Source: Staphylococcus argenteus (lineage in GTDB: Bacteria > Bacillota > Bacilli > Staphylococcales > Staphylococcaceae). From it: DNA of 64,000 nucleotides. The notes beneath the pieces were generated by a model, which was not told the DNA's origin, did not search any database, and saw only the letters and a program-made list of their open reading frames with translations. The position numbers and the translations under genes were made by a program. Position 1 is the first letter of the stretch; each line of letters starts with the position of its first letter. The stretch covers positions 806,001-870,000 of the forward strand of contig NC_016941.1 of the NCBI RefSeq assembly GCF_000236925.1, written 5' to 3'. Below are positions 1-9,090 of the stretch, one piece after another.

Positions 1-11
1 AAACAACATCG

Positions 12-66
12 AAAACTAGAACTTTGTACGTATTAAATATGCGTTTCAATAAGTTCTAGTTTTTTT
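12..66 (+). terminator. Terminator of the gene before the window
   Basis: Inverted arms AAAACTAGAACTT (12-24) and AAGTTCTAGTTTT (51-63) run into a T tract. The hairpin lies just before rapZ and most likely ends a transcript entering from the left. In S. aureus that gene is trxB, but its coding sequence is not in this window. Confidence 0.6.
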
Positions 67-246
67 CTATGTTATATTAAAGTTATAACTTAACATGTGG
101 ATAAGCTTAACATTCCACATCTTGTAAATGATGTATATTTTTTAAAATGAATCTATGTATAGTTAAAATAAAAACATATCTTTACTTAAATTTGTCATAG
201 ACAATTAAAATTAACATCAAGAAATACGTGTTGGCGGTGAATAATT

Positions 247-1158
247 ATGGATAACAATGAAAAAGAAAAAAGTAAAAGTGAATTATTAGTTGTAACAGGT
301 TTATCTGGTGCAGGGAAATCATTAGTTATACAAAGTTTAGAAGATATGGGGTATTTTTGTGTAGATAATTTACCTCCAGTGTTATTACCTAAATTTGTAG
401 AATTGATGGAACAAGGTAATCCCTCATTAAGAAAAGTAGCAATTGCTATAGATTTAAGAGGTAAGGAATTGTTCAATTCACTTGTTGCAGTAGTAGATAA
501 AATCAAAAGTGAAAGTGACGTTATTGTCGATGTCATGTTTTTAGAAGCGAATACTGAAAAATTAATTTCGAGATATAAAGAGACGCGTCGTGCACACCCA
601 TTGATGGAGCAAGGTAAACGATCATTAATCGATGCTATAAATGACGAAAGAGAACATTTATCACAAATTAGAAGTATTGCTAACTTTGTTATAGATACAA
701 CAAAATTGTCTCCTAAAGAATTAAAAGAACGAATTCGTAGATATTATGAAGATGAAGAATTTGAAACATTTACAATTAATGTTACGAGTTTTGGGTTTAA
801 ACATGGGATACAAATGGATGCAGATTTAGTATTTGACGTTAGATTTTTACCAAATCCTTATTATGTTGTTGATTTAAGACCATTAACAGGATTAGATGAA
901 GACGTATATAATTATGTTATGAAATGGAAAGAAACAGATATTTTCTTTGAAAAATTAACTGATTTGTTAGATTTTATGATACCCGGGTATAAAAAAGAAG
1001 GGAAATCTCAGTTAGTAATTGCCATTGGTTGTACGGGTGGACAACACCGTTCAGTAGCATTAGCTGAACGACTTGGTAATTATCTAAATGAAGTATTCGA
1101 ATATAATGTTTATGTGCATCACAGAGACGCACATATTGAAAGTGGCGAGAAAAAATGA
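247..1158 (+). CDS. rapZ: RapZ/YvcJ-type nucleotide-binding protein
   Basis: RNase adapter/YvcJ family P-loop protein of 303 aa. A Walker A motif GLSGAGKS is at residues 18-25, and the conserved C-terminal domain has a CTGGQHRS motif near residue 260. In enterobacteria RapZ controls GlmS through small RNAs. In Firmicutes YvcJ binds and hydrolyses nucleotides and has been linked to competence and wall precursor metabolism; the RNA-adapter role is not established there. The ATG at 247 follows a GGCGGTGA ribosome site. The 3' end overlaps the next gene by 4 bp, so the two are translationally coupled, as in the conserved yvcJ-yvcK-whiA cluster. Confidence 0.93.
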   Translation: MDNNEKEKSKSELLVVTGLSGAGKSLVIQSLEDMGYFCVDNLPPVLLPKFVELMEQGNPSLRKVAIAIDLRGKELFNSLVAVVDKIKSESDVIVDVMFLEANTEKLISRYKETRRAHPLMEQGKRSLIDAINDEREHLSQIRSIANFVIDTTKLSPKELKERIRRYYEDEEFETFTINVTSFGFKHGIQMDADLVFDVRFLPNPYYVVDLRPLTGLDEDVYNYVMKWKETDIFFEKLTDLLDFMIPGYKKEGKSQLVIAIGCTGGQHRSVALAERLGNYLNEVFEYNVYVHHRDAHIESGEKK

Positions 1159-2150
1159 GACAAATTAAAGTTGTACTTATAGGTGGTGGCACTGGCTTAT
1201 CGGTCATGGCTAGGGGATTGAGGGAATTCCCGATTGATATTACAGCAATTGTAACGGTTGCTGATAATGGCGGAAGTACAGGTAAAATTAGGGACGAAAT
1301 GGATATACCAGCACCAGGAGACATCAGAAATGTAATCGCAGCTTTAAGTGATTCTGAGTCCGTACTAAGCCAACTTTTCCAGTATCGTTTTGAAGAAAAT
1401 CAAATTAGTGGGCATTCATTAGGTAATCTTTTAATTGCTGGTATGACAAATATTACGAATGATTTTGGTCATGCAATTAAAGCGTTAAGTAAAATTTTGA
1501 ATATTAAAGGTAGAGTGATACCTTCAACAAATACAAGTGTACAATTAAATGCTGTCATGGAGGATGGCGAAATTGTATATGGTGAAACGAATATTCCAAA
1601 AAAACATAAAAAGATAGAACGTGTATTTTTAGAACCTAGTGACGTGCAACCTATGGAAGAAGCAATCGATGCTTTAAGAGAAGCGGATTTAATCGTTCTA
1701 GGACCAGGTTCATTATATACAAGTGTGATTTCTAACCTATGTGTCAATGGTATCTCAGATGCGTTAATTCATTCTGATGCACCTAAATTATATGTTTCAA
1801 ATGTTATGACGCAACCAGGAGAAACTGATGGTTATAGTGTCAAAGACCATATCGATGCCATTCATAGACAAGCGGGACAATCATTTATTGATTATGTCAT
1901 ATGTAGTACGCAAACATTTAACAAACAAGTGTTAAAAAAATATGATGAAAAACATTCTAAACCAGTAGTAGTGGATACATTAGAACTTGAAAATCAAAAC
2001 ATTAATGTTAAAACTTCTTCAAATTTAGTTGAAATTTCAGATGATCATTTAGTTAGGCATAATACTAGAGTTTTATCGACAATGATTTATGACATAGCTT
2101 TAGAATTAATAAGTACAATTCCTTTCGTGCCACGTGATAAACGTAAATAA
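1155..2150 (+). CDS. glmR: GlmR/YvcK, UDP-GlcNAc-binding regulator
   Basis: CofD-like/UPF0052 protein of 331 aa. The N-terminal glycine-rich loop GGGTGLSV (about residues 9-16) belongs to a Rossmann-like fold. In B. subtilis YvcK (GlmR) binds UDP-GlcNAc and stimulates GlmS, directing carbon into peptidoglycan precursors; it is needed for growth on gluconeogenic carbon. The motif [10 protein letters not shown] near residue 180 is typical of the family. The start overlaps the rapZ stop (ATGA). An intergenic gap of 111 bp separates it from whiA. Confidence 0.93.
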   Translation: MRQIKVVLIGGGTGLSVMARGLREFPIDITAIVTVADNGGSTGKIRDEMDIPAPGDIRNVIAALSDSESVLSQLFQYRFEENQISGHSLGNLLIAGMTNITNDFGHAIKALSKILNIKGRVIPSTNTSVQLNAVMEDGEIVYGETNIPKKHKKIERVFLEPSDVQPMEEAIDALREADLIVLGPGSLYTSVISNLCVNGISDALIHSDAPKLYVSNVMTQPGETDGYSVKDHIDAIHRQAGQSFIDYVICSTQTFNKQVLKKYDEKHSKPVVVDTLELENQNINVKTSSNLVEISDDHLVRHNTRVLSTMIYDIALELISTIPFVPRDKRK

Positions 2151-2261
2151 TATTGAACACGTGCATATTATGATATGATAATAGGGCTGTGTTTATTAAA
2201 TGAACAATGACGATGGTTTGAATAAGAATCATGTTATAAATTAGAAAGGAATGACTGTAAG

Positions 2262-3206
2262 ATGAGCTTTGCATCAGAAATGAAAAATGAATTAACGAGA
2301 ATAGACGTCGATGAAATGAATGCAAAAGCAGAGCTCAGTGCATTAATTCGAATGAATGGTGCGCTTAGTCTTTCAAATCAACAATTTGTCATTAACGTAC
2401 AAACTGAAAATGCAACGACTGCAAGACGGATTTACTCTTTAATCAAACGAGTCTTCAATGTTGAAGTAGAAATTTTAGTTCGTAAAAAGATGAAACTTAA
2501 AAAGAATAATATTTATATTTGTCGTACAAAAATGAAAGCGAAAGAAATTCTTGATGAGTTAGGTATTTTAAAGAATGGCATTTTTACGCATGAAATTGAT
2601 CAATCAATGATACAAGATGATGAAATGAGACGTAGCTATTTGCGTGGTGCTTTTTTAGCGGGGGGGTCAGTTAATAACCCTGAAACTTCATCATATCATT
2701 TGGAAATTTACTCTCAAAATGAAAGTCACGCTGAAGGTTTAACGAAACTTATGAATAGTTATGAACTCAATGCCAAACATTTAGAACGAAAAAAGGGAAG
2801 TATAACGTATTTAAAAGAAGCTGAAAAAATTTCGGATTTTCTTAGTTTAATTGGAGGCTATCAAGCTTTACTAAAATTTGAAGATGTACGTATTGTTAGA
2901 GATATGCGTAATTCTGTTAATCGACTTGTTAATTGCGAAACAGCAAATTTAAATAAAACGGTTAGTGCAGCTATGAAACAGGTTGAAAGTATTAAATTAA
3001 TTGACAAAGAAATCGGTATTGAAAATTTACCAGATAGACTTAGAGAGATAGCTAGACTTAGAGTCGAACATCAAGAGATATCATTGAAAGAACTGGGAGA
3101 AATGGTTTCAACGGGGCCGATTTCAAAGTCAGGTGTGAATCATAGATTAAGAAAATTAAACGATTTAGCTGATAAAATTAGAAATGGCGATCAAATAGAA
3201 TTATAA
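2262..3206 (+). CDS. whiA: WhiA, DNA-binding regulator
   Basis: WhiA family protein of 314 aa: an N-terminal LAGLIDADG-like fold (conserved stretch [14 protein letters not shown] near residues 128-141) and a C-terminal helix-turn-helix ([20 protein letters not shown] near 280-300). WhiA proteins bind DNA and affect cell division and chromosome segregation in Bacillus and sporulation septation in Streptomyces; the homing-endonuclease catalytic activity is lost in the family. The ATG follows GAAAGGAATG. It is the last gene of the rapZ-glmR-whiA cluster and is followed by a hairpin terminator. Confidence 0.93.
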   Translation: MSFASEMKNELTRIDVDEMNAKAELSALIRMNGALSLSNQQFVINVQTENATTARRIYSLIKRVFNVEVEILVRKKMKLKKNNIYICRTKMKAKEILDELGILKNGIFTHEIDQSMIQDDEMRRSYLRGAFLAGGSVNNPETSSYHLEIYSQNESHAEGLTKLMNSYELNAKHLERKKGSITYLKEAEKISDFLSLIGGYQALLKFEDVRIVRDMRNSVNRLVNCETANLNKTVSAAMKQVESIKLIDKEIGIENLPDRLREIARLRVEHQEISLKELGEMVSTGPISKSGVNHRLRKLNDLADKIRNGDQIEL

Positions 3207-3213
3207 GTAAGTC

Positions 3214-3254
3214 AGGTGTTTTTGGTAGTAACTATCAAAAATGCCTTTTTTGAT
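3214..3254 (+). terminator. whiA terminator
   Basis: Arms AGGTGTTTTTGGTAG and CTATCAAAAATGCCT pair with a few G-U pairs around a 3-nt loop, followed by TTTTTT. It lies 8 bp after the whiA stop. Confidence 0.7.
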
Positions 3255-3449
3255 GTTTTTTACGGGTATAATGAACAATATATCGATTACCTATCAAATT
3301 GGACAGATGCGTTTATAGAAGATAAAGGAAAATAAATAATCAAGATTAGGTGACATCATATGTAATAGTTCGGTCATTAAAAATATCAATGTAATAATTA
3401 TTTGAGTCCCTGAAAGGTTCCTATGACCTACAAAATCAAAATGCTACAT
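3255..3449. other. Intergenic stretch between whiA and tRNA-Arg
   Basis: AT-rich DNA with no convincing open frame. Short open frames that cross the neighbouring tRNA and terminator lack a ribosome site. Confidence 0.5.
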
Positions 3450-3482
3450 AAAAAAGAATCCTGGCAATGCAGGATTCTTTGT
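3450..3482 (-). terminator. Terminator of tRNA-Arg
   Basis: Read on the minus strand, AAAGAATCCTG and CAGGATTCTTT form an 11-bp stem with a 6-nt loop, followed by a T run. It is positioned 30 bp downstream of the minus-strand tRNA. Confidence 0.8.
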
Positions 3483-3511
3483 ATTGAAAAGTATTGTATT
3501 TTATTAAAATG

Positions 3512-3583
3512 CCTCCTTGAAGGGAATCGAACCCCTATCTTAAGAACCGGAATCTTACGTGTTATCCATTACACCACAAGGAG
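3512..3583 (-). tRNA. tRNA-Arg (anticodon CCG)
   Basis: A 72-nt cloverleaf on the minus strand. Acceptor arms CTCCTTG and CAAGGAG pair perfectly; the D arm is GTGTAATGGATAACAC; the anticodon stem is TAAGA/TCTTA with loop TTCCGGT, giving anticodon CCG; the T loop is TTCGATT with GGGG/CCCT stem. CCA is not encoded. It stands alone, with its own terminator. Confidence 0.96.
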
Positions 3584-3706
3584 TAATTTAGTTAATCATA
3601 TTTCTGTACTATAAGAAGTAAAATAAGTACAATCTAAAATAGATAATATCAGTTTACAAAGGAAAGACTAAAGCGTCAAACAATGTGTTAATTTAAAATC
3701 AAAGTG

Positions 3707-3736
3707 TTTGACCAAATTTGACTTAATATGTAAAAT
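3707..3736 (+). promoter_or_regulatory. clpP promoter with overlapping CtsR operator
   Basis: A sigma-A promoter TTGACC (3708-3713), 17-nt spacer, TAAAAT (3731-3736) precedes clpP. The minus strand of 3707-3723 reads AGTCAAATTTGGTCAAA, the tandem heptad recognised by the heat-shock repressor CtsR. The operator covers the -35 box, so bound CtsR should block polymerase. CtsR itself is encoded elsewhere. Confidence 0.88.
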
Positions 3737-3770
3737 AATGAGTAACAGTTATTACAAGGAGGAAATATAG

Positions 3771-4358
3771 ATGAATTTAATTCCTACAGTTATTGAAACA
3801 ACAAATCGCGGTGAACGTGCATATGATATTTACTCACGTTTATTAAAAGACCGTATCATTATGTTAGGTTCACAAATTGATGACAACGTAGCAAATTCAA
3901 TCGTATCACAGTTATTATTTTTACAAGCACAAGATTCAGAGAAAGATATTTATTTATACATTAATTCACCTGGTGGAAGTGTAACAGCTGGTTTTGCAAT
4001 TTATGATACAATCCAACATATTAAACCAGATGTACAAACAATTTGTATTGGTATGGCTGCATCTATGGGTTCATTCTTATTAGCAGCTGGTGCTAAAGGT
4101 AAACGTTTTGCATTACCAAATGCTGAAGTAATGATTCACCAACCATTAGGTGGTGCACAAGGGCAAGCAACTGAAATCGAAATTGCTGCAAACCATATTT
4201 TAAAAACACGTGAAAAATTAAACCGCATTTTATCAGAACGTACTGGTCAAAGTATCGAAAAAATTCAAAAAGATACTGATCGTGATAACTTCTTAACTGC
4301 AGAAGAAGCTAAAGAATATGGCCTAATTGATGAAGTTATGGTGCCAGAAACAAAATAA
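3771..4358 (+). CDS. clpP: ClpP, ATP-dependent protease proteolytic subunit
   Basis: Serine peptidase of 195 aa that forms a 14-subunit barrel and degrades proteins delivered by ClpX or ClpC. The nucleophile Ser98 sits in GMAASMGS, His123 in VMIHQPLGG, and Asp172 lies in the C-terminal part; length and motifs are normal. An AAGGAGG ribosome site precedes the ATG. It is monocistronic, between a CtsR-controlled promoter and a terminator, which fits heat- and stress-inducible expression. In staphylococci ClpP influences virulence regulators and persistence; that is family knowledge. Confidence 0.97.
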
Positions 4359-4368
4359 TTTATTATTA

Positions 4369-4398
4369 GAAGTAGGCTGAATGGCCTACTTTTTTATT
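4369..4398 (+). terminator. clpP terminator
   Basis: AAGTAGGC, short loop, GGCCTACTT, then TTTTTATTTTT, starting 11 bp after the clpP stop. Confidence 0.8.
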
Positions 4399-4537
4399 TT
4401 TATCATTTTAAAAATTTAATTGATTGATCTTAATCTATTGTATGATTTTGAAATAACATGGGTAAAACATATAAGTATAGGTTCAATAAAGATGAACACA
4501 TATTTTCACAATCTAAAAAAAGAAAAAGGATGATTCC

Positions 4538-6172
4538 ATGAAAGGCATTGAATTATTAAATAATCCATTTTTAAACAAAGGAACAGCTTTTACAAATGAA
4601 GAAAGAAAACAATTAGGTTTAGAAGGTTTGCTTCCGGCTAATGTGCGTACATTAGAAGAACAAACTGAACAATGTTATGAACAATTTAAAGCAAAACAAA
4701 CTGATTTTGAGAAACGATTGTTTTTAATGGCAATTTTCAATCGTAACCGCACATTGTTTTATAAATTAACATCAGAGCATTTAGTTGAATTTATGCCAAT
4801 TATTTATGATCCTGTTATAGCACAATCAATTGAACAATATAATGAAAATTTCAGTAGACCTCAAGATGCAGCGTTTTTATCTGTAGATCGACCAAATAAT
4901 ATTGAACAAGAATTAAAGAACGTATCCAATGGTAGAGATATTCGTTTGATCGTTGTGACAGATGCAGAAGGTATTTTAGGTATTGGAGATTGGGGTGTAG
5001 ATGGCGTAGACATTGCTATTGGAAAATTAATGGTCTATACTGCTGCTGCAGGAATTAATCCATCTCAAGTTTTACCAGTTTCTTTAGATGTCGGTACAAA
5101 TAATGAACAATTGCTAAATGATGAACTTTATTTAGGTAATCGCCATAAACGTGTAGATGATGAAACGTATTACGATTTTGTAGAGAAGTTTGTAAGTGCG
5201 GTGCGCAAGGAATATCCTAATGCATTATTACATTGGGAAGATTTTGGAAGAGGTCATGCTAAAAATATTTTAGATAAATATGAGAATATGCTACCAACAT
5301 TTAATGACGACATTCAAGGAACAGGAATTGTTGTATTAGCAGGTGTGTTAGGTGCATTAAACATTACTAAAGAAGACTATACGAAACAGAAATTTTTAGT
5401 ATATGGTGGCGGCACAGCTGGTATGGGTATTACTAATATTTTAAAAAATGAAATGATTAAACAAGGAGCCACAGAAGTGGAGGCACATCAACGTTTCTAT
5501 ATTATGGATAAGCAAGGCTTATTGTTTGATGATATGAATGACTTAACTGACGCGCAAAAAGATTTTGCTAAAAATAGAGATGATTTTTCAAATTCAGTAG
5601 ATTGGAAAGATTTACACGAAGTAGTCGAACAAATTGAACCGACAGTATTAATCGGTACATCAACACAAGCAGGGGCGTTTACAGAAGACGTAGTTAAAGC
5701 AATGCTGAAATACGAAGAACGTCCGATGATTTTTCCGTTATCTAATCCAACAAAACTAGCAGAAGCAAAGGCACAAGATTTGTTGAAATGGACAAACGGT
5801 AAAGCATTAATTGGAACAGGAATTCCTTATAAAGACATTGAATATAATGGAATAAGTTATAGCATTGGTCAAGCTAATAATGCATTAATGTATCCTGGTT
5901 TGGGATTAGGTCTTATTGCTTCTAAAGCGACAAAAGTAAATCAACGTATCCTTTCAGAAGCGAGTCATGCTCTTGGAGGAATGGTTAATCCAGAAGAACC
6001 TGGAGCTGCTGTATTACCTCCAGTTGAAAAAATACATCAATGTTCTCATGCTATCGCGAAAGCTGTTGCTCAAAGTGTCATTGATCAAGGGTTAAATGCA
6101 GAACCAATCAATGATATTGAAAGGGCTATTGAAGAAGTAATTTGGGAACCAAAATATCAGTCATATATTTAA
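4538..6172 (+). CDS. NAD-dependent malic enzyme or malolactic enzyme
   Basis: 544-aa member of the large-subunit malic enzyme family (SfcA/MaeA and MleS branch). The N-terminal signature LLNNPFLNKGTAFT is typical of this branch; FNDDIQGTG (about residue 254) is the metal/substrate motif and YGGGTAGMG (about 290) the NAD-binding loop. Malic enzymes convert malate plus NAD to pyruvate, CO2 and NADH; malolactic enzymes give lactate and CO2. Sequence reading alone does not separate the two. There is no adjacent malate permease or LysR regulator, as mle operons usually have. It stands alone between clpP and the convergent epimerase, with an AAAAGGATGATT ribosome site. From memory the reference S. 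aureus strains lack a gene here. Confidence 0.85.
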   Translation: MKGIELLNNPFLNKGTAFTNEERKQLGLEGLLPANVRTLEEQTEQCYEQFKAKQTDFEKRLFLMAIFNRNRTLFYKLTSEHLVEFMPIIYDPVIAQSIEQYNENFSRPQDAAFLSVDRPNNIEQELKNVSNGRDIRLIVVTDAEGILGIGDWGVDGVDIAIGKLMVYTAAAGINPSQVLPVSLDVGTNNEQLLNDELYLGNRHKRVDDETYYDFVEKFVSAVRKEYPNALLHWEDFGRGHAKNILDKYENMLPTFNDDIQGTGIVVLAGVLGALNITKEDYTKQKFLVYGGGTAGMGITNILKNEMIKQGATEVEAHQRFYIMDKQGLLFDDMNDLTDAQKDFAKNRDDFSNSVDWKDLHEVVEQIEPTVLIGTSTQAGAFTEDVVKAMLKYEERPMIFPLSNPTKLAEAKAQDLLKWTNGKALIGTGIPYKDIEYNGISYSIGQANNALMYPGLGLGLIASKATKVNQRILSEASHALGGMVNPEEPGAAVLPPVEKIHQCSHAIAKAVAQSVIDQGLNAEPINDIERAIEEVIWEPKYQSYI

Positions 6173-6293
6173 TGAGATAAGGCAAGTTAAACAGTATGAA
6201 TGTTTATTGACCTTTTGTCGTTTATATAAATGATATATGACGCACTTTTTATAAATGTCATTAATCTTATTGATATTTTTACTACGCTGATAT

Positions 6294-6342
6294 TAAAAAA
6301 GTCTAGGGGTTATTTAAAATAATCACCTAGACTTTATTTTTT
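6294..6342. terminator. Bidirectional terminator between convergent genes
   Basis: Arms AAAGTCTAGG and CCTAGACTTT with an inner paired segment, flanked by A-rich DNA on the left and T-rich DNA on the right. It can end both the malic enzyme transcript (+) and the epimerase transcript (-). Confidence 0.75.
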
Positions 6343-6377
6343 ACAGTATGAATTTGATGATAAGTTAATATATCTAG

Positions 6378-7280
6378 CTATTCATTAATTAAATTTTCAA
6401 GAGCATTTTTTAAATTCTTATATTTAAACTGGAAACCTAATGCTTGAATTTTATTTGGTAGGACTTTTTGAGTATCTAAAACAACTGTCGACATTTGACC
6501 GAGGATAAGTCGCATGGCAAGACTAGGCGCCCATGTTTCATGAGGTTTATGCATAGCTCTAGCCAATGTATAGCCAAATAAATTCTGACGTTCAGGAATA
6601 GGTGCAGTTAAGTTAAATGGTCCAGATGCAGAATCATTATTGATTAAAAATAAAATAGCTTCAATTAAATCATCAATATGAATCCATGAATACCATTGTC
6701 GACCGGAACCTAATTTACCACCAATATAGAATTCATATGGTAATTTCATTGTTTGTAGGGCACCACCGTCATTTGATAATATGATGCCGAAACGACCTAT
6801 AACAACCCGTGTCCCTAATTGTTCAAATTGTTTTGCAAAACGTTCCCATTGATACACGATGTCGGATAAGAAATCAAAAGGTAAAGTTTTATAAACTTCT
6901 GTATAACTCGTAAATAAATCAGGTGGATAGTAACCAGTAGCACTAGCATTAAATAAAACCTTAGGTCCTTTGTTTCGTGATTTAAATAATTCGAATAGCG
7001 CTTGTGTAGATTGGATTCGGCTTAGCATTAATGTTTGTTTATATTCAGGCGTCCATCGTTTATTCAAAGTTGCTCCTGCCAAATTAATAACAACATCAAT
7101 ATTTTGAGGCACTTTATTTTCCCAACCAGACTTGGCCCAGTTTACGTATGATATTTTGGAATCATTAGAGATTTGATCGTGTCGAGTTAGAATTGTGATG
7201 TGTGAATGTGTTTCTTTAATTGCATCAACTATGTGAGAACCTACCATACCTGTTCCACCAGTAATTAAATATTGCTTCAT
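6378..7280 (-). CDS. SDR-type NAD(P)-dependent epimerase (TIGR01777/YfcH family)
   Basis: 300-aa Rossmann-fold protein with the N-terminal nucleotide loop GGTGMVG (residues 8-14) and a C-terminal DUF1731-like segment ([17 protein letters not shown] onward). The family is often misnamed a cell-division inhibitor (SulA-like) in staphylococcal annotation; its substrate is unknown. The ATG at 7280 (minus strand) follows GGGTGAAGG. It is a single gene, convergent with the malic enzyme and divergent from an RsaH-like small RNA. Confidence 0.85.
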   Translation of the reverse strand: MKQYLITGGTGMVGSHIVDAIKETHSHITILTRHDQISNDSKISYVNWAKSGWENKVPQNIDVVINLAGATLNKRWTPEYKQTLMLSRIQSTQALFELFKSRNKGPKVLFNASATGYYPPDLFTSYTEVYKTLPFDFLSDIVYQWERFAKQFEQLGTRVVIGRFGIILSNDGGALQTMKLPYEFYIGGKLGSGRQWYSWIHIDDLIEAILFLINNDSASGPFNLTAPIPERQNLFGYTLARAMHKPHETWAPSLAMRLILGQMSTVVLDTQKVLPNKIQALGFQFKYKNLKNALENLINE

Positions 7281-7416
7281 TATCCTTCACCCCATGTAAT
7301 TTTGAATTAAGTCACTATTTAAGAATTATTATTGTTGTTCAAAGGTTATACATTATTTAGACAATAATATGTCAATAACTTTTTTTGAATTGTATTTTAA
7401 TAAAAATCATATAAGT

Positions 7417-7556
7417 TATAATAAAGGTGTACCTTCGATAACGAATAAACATCTCTTAAAAGTATGTGTAAAACGCTGCATGATACAAACGAAGGTAAAA
7501 ATTTGACTCCCTTTAGTAGTGGACCCGTGCGAGTATCGTGCGGGTCATTTTTTTAT
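7417..7556 (+). ncRNA. rsaH: RsaH-like small regulatory RNA
   Basis: No open frame covers this segment. A TATAAT box at 7417-7422 is followed by inverted arms TACCTTCG (7429-7436) and CGAAGGTA (7490-7497), then an unpaired stretch TTTGACTCCCTTTAGTAG. A strong hairpin GACCCGTGCG/TGTGCGGGTC-like (about 7523-7546) then runs into TTTTTTT. An exposed UCCC motif and a terminal hairpin are typical of the staphylococcal RsaE/G/H class that pairs with ribosome sites. The position downstream of the clpP-epimerase genes agrees with my memory of RsaH. The -35 box is not clear. Transcription start is probably near 7429. Confidence 0.72.
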
Positions 7557-8004
7557 ACTATATATATTCCCATTATACATTAAGTTAAAGCAATTCATTT
7601 GATTTAAAATTTTAAAATTTAACAATATCAAATAAGTGAATACATTCTAATATTTAAAAACCATGTCTTAAGTATTGAAATACTCTCGTGGCGTTGAATA
7701 GTTTTGATCACCGATAAAGAATGATTGAATGTTTAATTTTAAAAAAAATAGGCAAAATATGTTTCATTCAGTTATTAAATGTTAAGATATATAAGACTAC
7801 TATTTCTTTGTATAAGTGAATTCAATTTACAATTATGAAAATAGTAAAAAAGCATATTTTTTGATTTTGGCATAACGTAACGAAGTAAGGTAATGGTTTA
7901 TATTATTTGGAACTTTATCAAAATAAATAGGCAAATTAATTGCAAACGTAGCAGTAAGTGAGTAATAATTTTTATATTTAAAATAGTTTGAAGTGAGGGA
8001 GAGT
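7557..8004. other. Intergenic stretch before the low-complexity membrane protein
   Basis: About 450 bp of very AT-rich DNA. I see no protein-coding frame, tRNA or clear hairpin; it probably holds the promoter of the gene at 8005. Confidence 0.5.
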
Positions 8005-8640
8005 ATGTCGAATCGTAATTACGACTACAATAATAGTGAAGATGGTAATAAGAAAAAAATGAGCACAACAGCAAAGGTAGTAAGTATCGTAACGGTATTG
8101 TTATTACTTGGAGGTCTAGTATTTGCTATTTTTGCATTTGTAGATCATTCAAATAAAGCAAAAGAACGTATGTTAAATGAGCAAAAGCAAGAACAAAAAG
8201 AAAAACGTCAAAAAGAAAATGCGGAAAAAGAGAAGAAGAAAAAAGAGCAAGAGGAAAGAGAACAAAATGAATTAGATTCACAAGCAAGTCAATATCAGCA
8301 AGTACCCCAACAAAATCAATATCAAAATGTGCAGCCTCAACAGCAAGCGCCAACGAAACAAACCCCAGCTAAGGAAGAAAAAGACGACGATAAAGAATCG
8401 AAAGATGATTCTAATGATGATAAAGATAAATCAACTCAAGATAAAACAGACGATAACAAAAATAAGACGGATGATAATAAGCAACAAGCACAACCAAAAC
8501 CACAGCAACCAGCAACAAAGCCAAATAACAATAATCAATCAAATAATCAATCGAACCAGCAATCCAAGCCACAAGCGCCAACACAACAAAATAATCAATC
8601 ATCTGCAAATAAGCAAAATAATGCTAATGACAAACAATAA
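8005..8640 (+). CDS. Low-complexity membrane-anchored protein (unknown function)
   Basis: 211 aa. A polar N-terminus rich in Asn and Lys leads to one transmembrane segment (about residues 23-46), then a highly charged Lys/Glu/Gln stretch (50-90) likely to form a coiled coil, and a long Gln/Asn/Lys/Asp/Pro-rich tail to the end. This is a type II topology with the tail outside. The ATG at 8005 is preferred to an upstream one at 7993 because GAGGGA lies just before it. No enzymatic motif is visible. Related genes sit at this place in S. aureus without known function. The tail suggests a disordered, wall-spanning region. Confidence 0.8.
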   Translation: MSNRNYDYNNSEDGNKKKMSTTAKVVSIVTVLLLLGGLVFAIFAFVDHSNKAKERMLNEQKQEQKEKRQKENAEKEKKKKEQEEREQNELDSQASQYQQVPQQNQYQNVQPQQQAPTKQTPAKEEKDDDKESKDDSNDDKDKSTQDKTDDNKNKTDDNKQQAQPKPQQPATKPNNNNQSNNQSNQQSKPQAPTQQNNQSSANKQNNANDKQ

Positions 8641-8662
8641 GTTTGATAAAATAGCTTTGTAA

Positions 8663-8727
8663 TTAACCAATATGATGGACATCTAATTAAATTTAGTTGT
8701 CTTGAATATTGGTTTTTATTTTTTGGA
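8663..8727 (+). terminator. Terminator
   Basis: Outer arms AACCAATAT and ATATTGGTT enclose an inner hairpin (GACA..CTAA / TTAG..TGTC) and end in TTTTTATTTTTT. It follows the low-complexity protein gene. Confidence 0.65.
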
Positions 8728-8911
8728 TGAGAAAGAGAAACAAAAGGAATTGATAGATTCTTATTAGCAATAATTAGGTGATAAAAATTAATCCACCGCA
8801 ATAGTTACATAAGTAGCACGATATTTAATGATTAATTGACGTATTTAAGGGTATACAATTTATTACGGTAGATAAAGTAAGGTATATTTTTACTTAGTAT
8901 AGAATTTTATA

Positions 8912-9045
8912 TTGCAAGCGCTTTATCAAATTATTTAGAAAATTTAAGTTTTATGCTTGCAATTTTCGAAATAGAATAGTACTATTGCAAGTGTAAAGAG
9001 GTTAATTTTTGTCCCAGGTGGGACTTAAAAAGGCAACCACTGGTT
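8912..9045 (+). promoter_or_regulatory. cggR leader: cre-like site, TTGCAAG repeats and palindromic operator candidates
   Basis: TTGCAAGCGCTTTAT (8912-8926) matches the catabolite-response consensus with one mismatch. TTGCAAG recurs inverted at 8956-8962 and direct at 8985-8991. Closer to cggR lie two palindromes, GTCCCAGGTGGGAC (9011-9024) and CAACCACTGGTTG (9033-9045). By analogy with Bacillus, where CggR binds between promoter and cggR and is released by fructose-1,6-bisphosphate, the GGGAC-type palindrome is the best operator candidate. The exact promoter boxes are uncertain. Confidence 0.55.
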
Positions 9046-9090
9046 GTGATTGATCCTTATTTACATTAAAACTATAAGGAGGAGGTAGTA

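Noticed and set aside
195..536. Antisense frames inside rapZ and other core genes
   Set aside because: They are mirror frames of strongly conserved proteins, without start signals or recognisable domains.
3423..3614. 63-codon frame spanning the tRNA-Arg region
   Set aside because: It reads through the terminator and tRNA on the opposite strand and has no ribosome site.
8327..8662. Open frames overlapping the low-complexity gene at 8005-8640
   Set aside because: Gln/Asn/Lys-rich codon bias removes stops in shifted frames; no ribosome sites and no sensible protein features.
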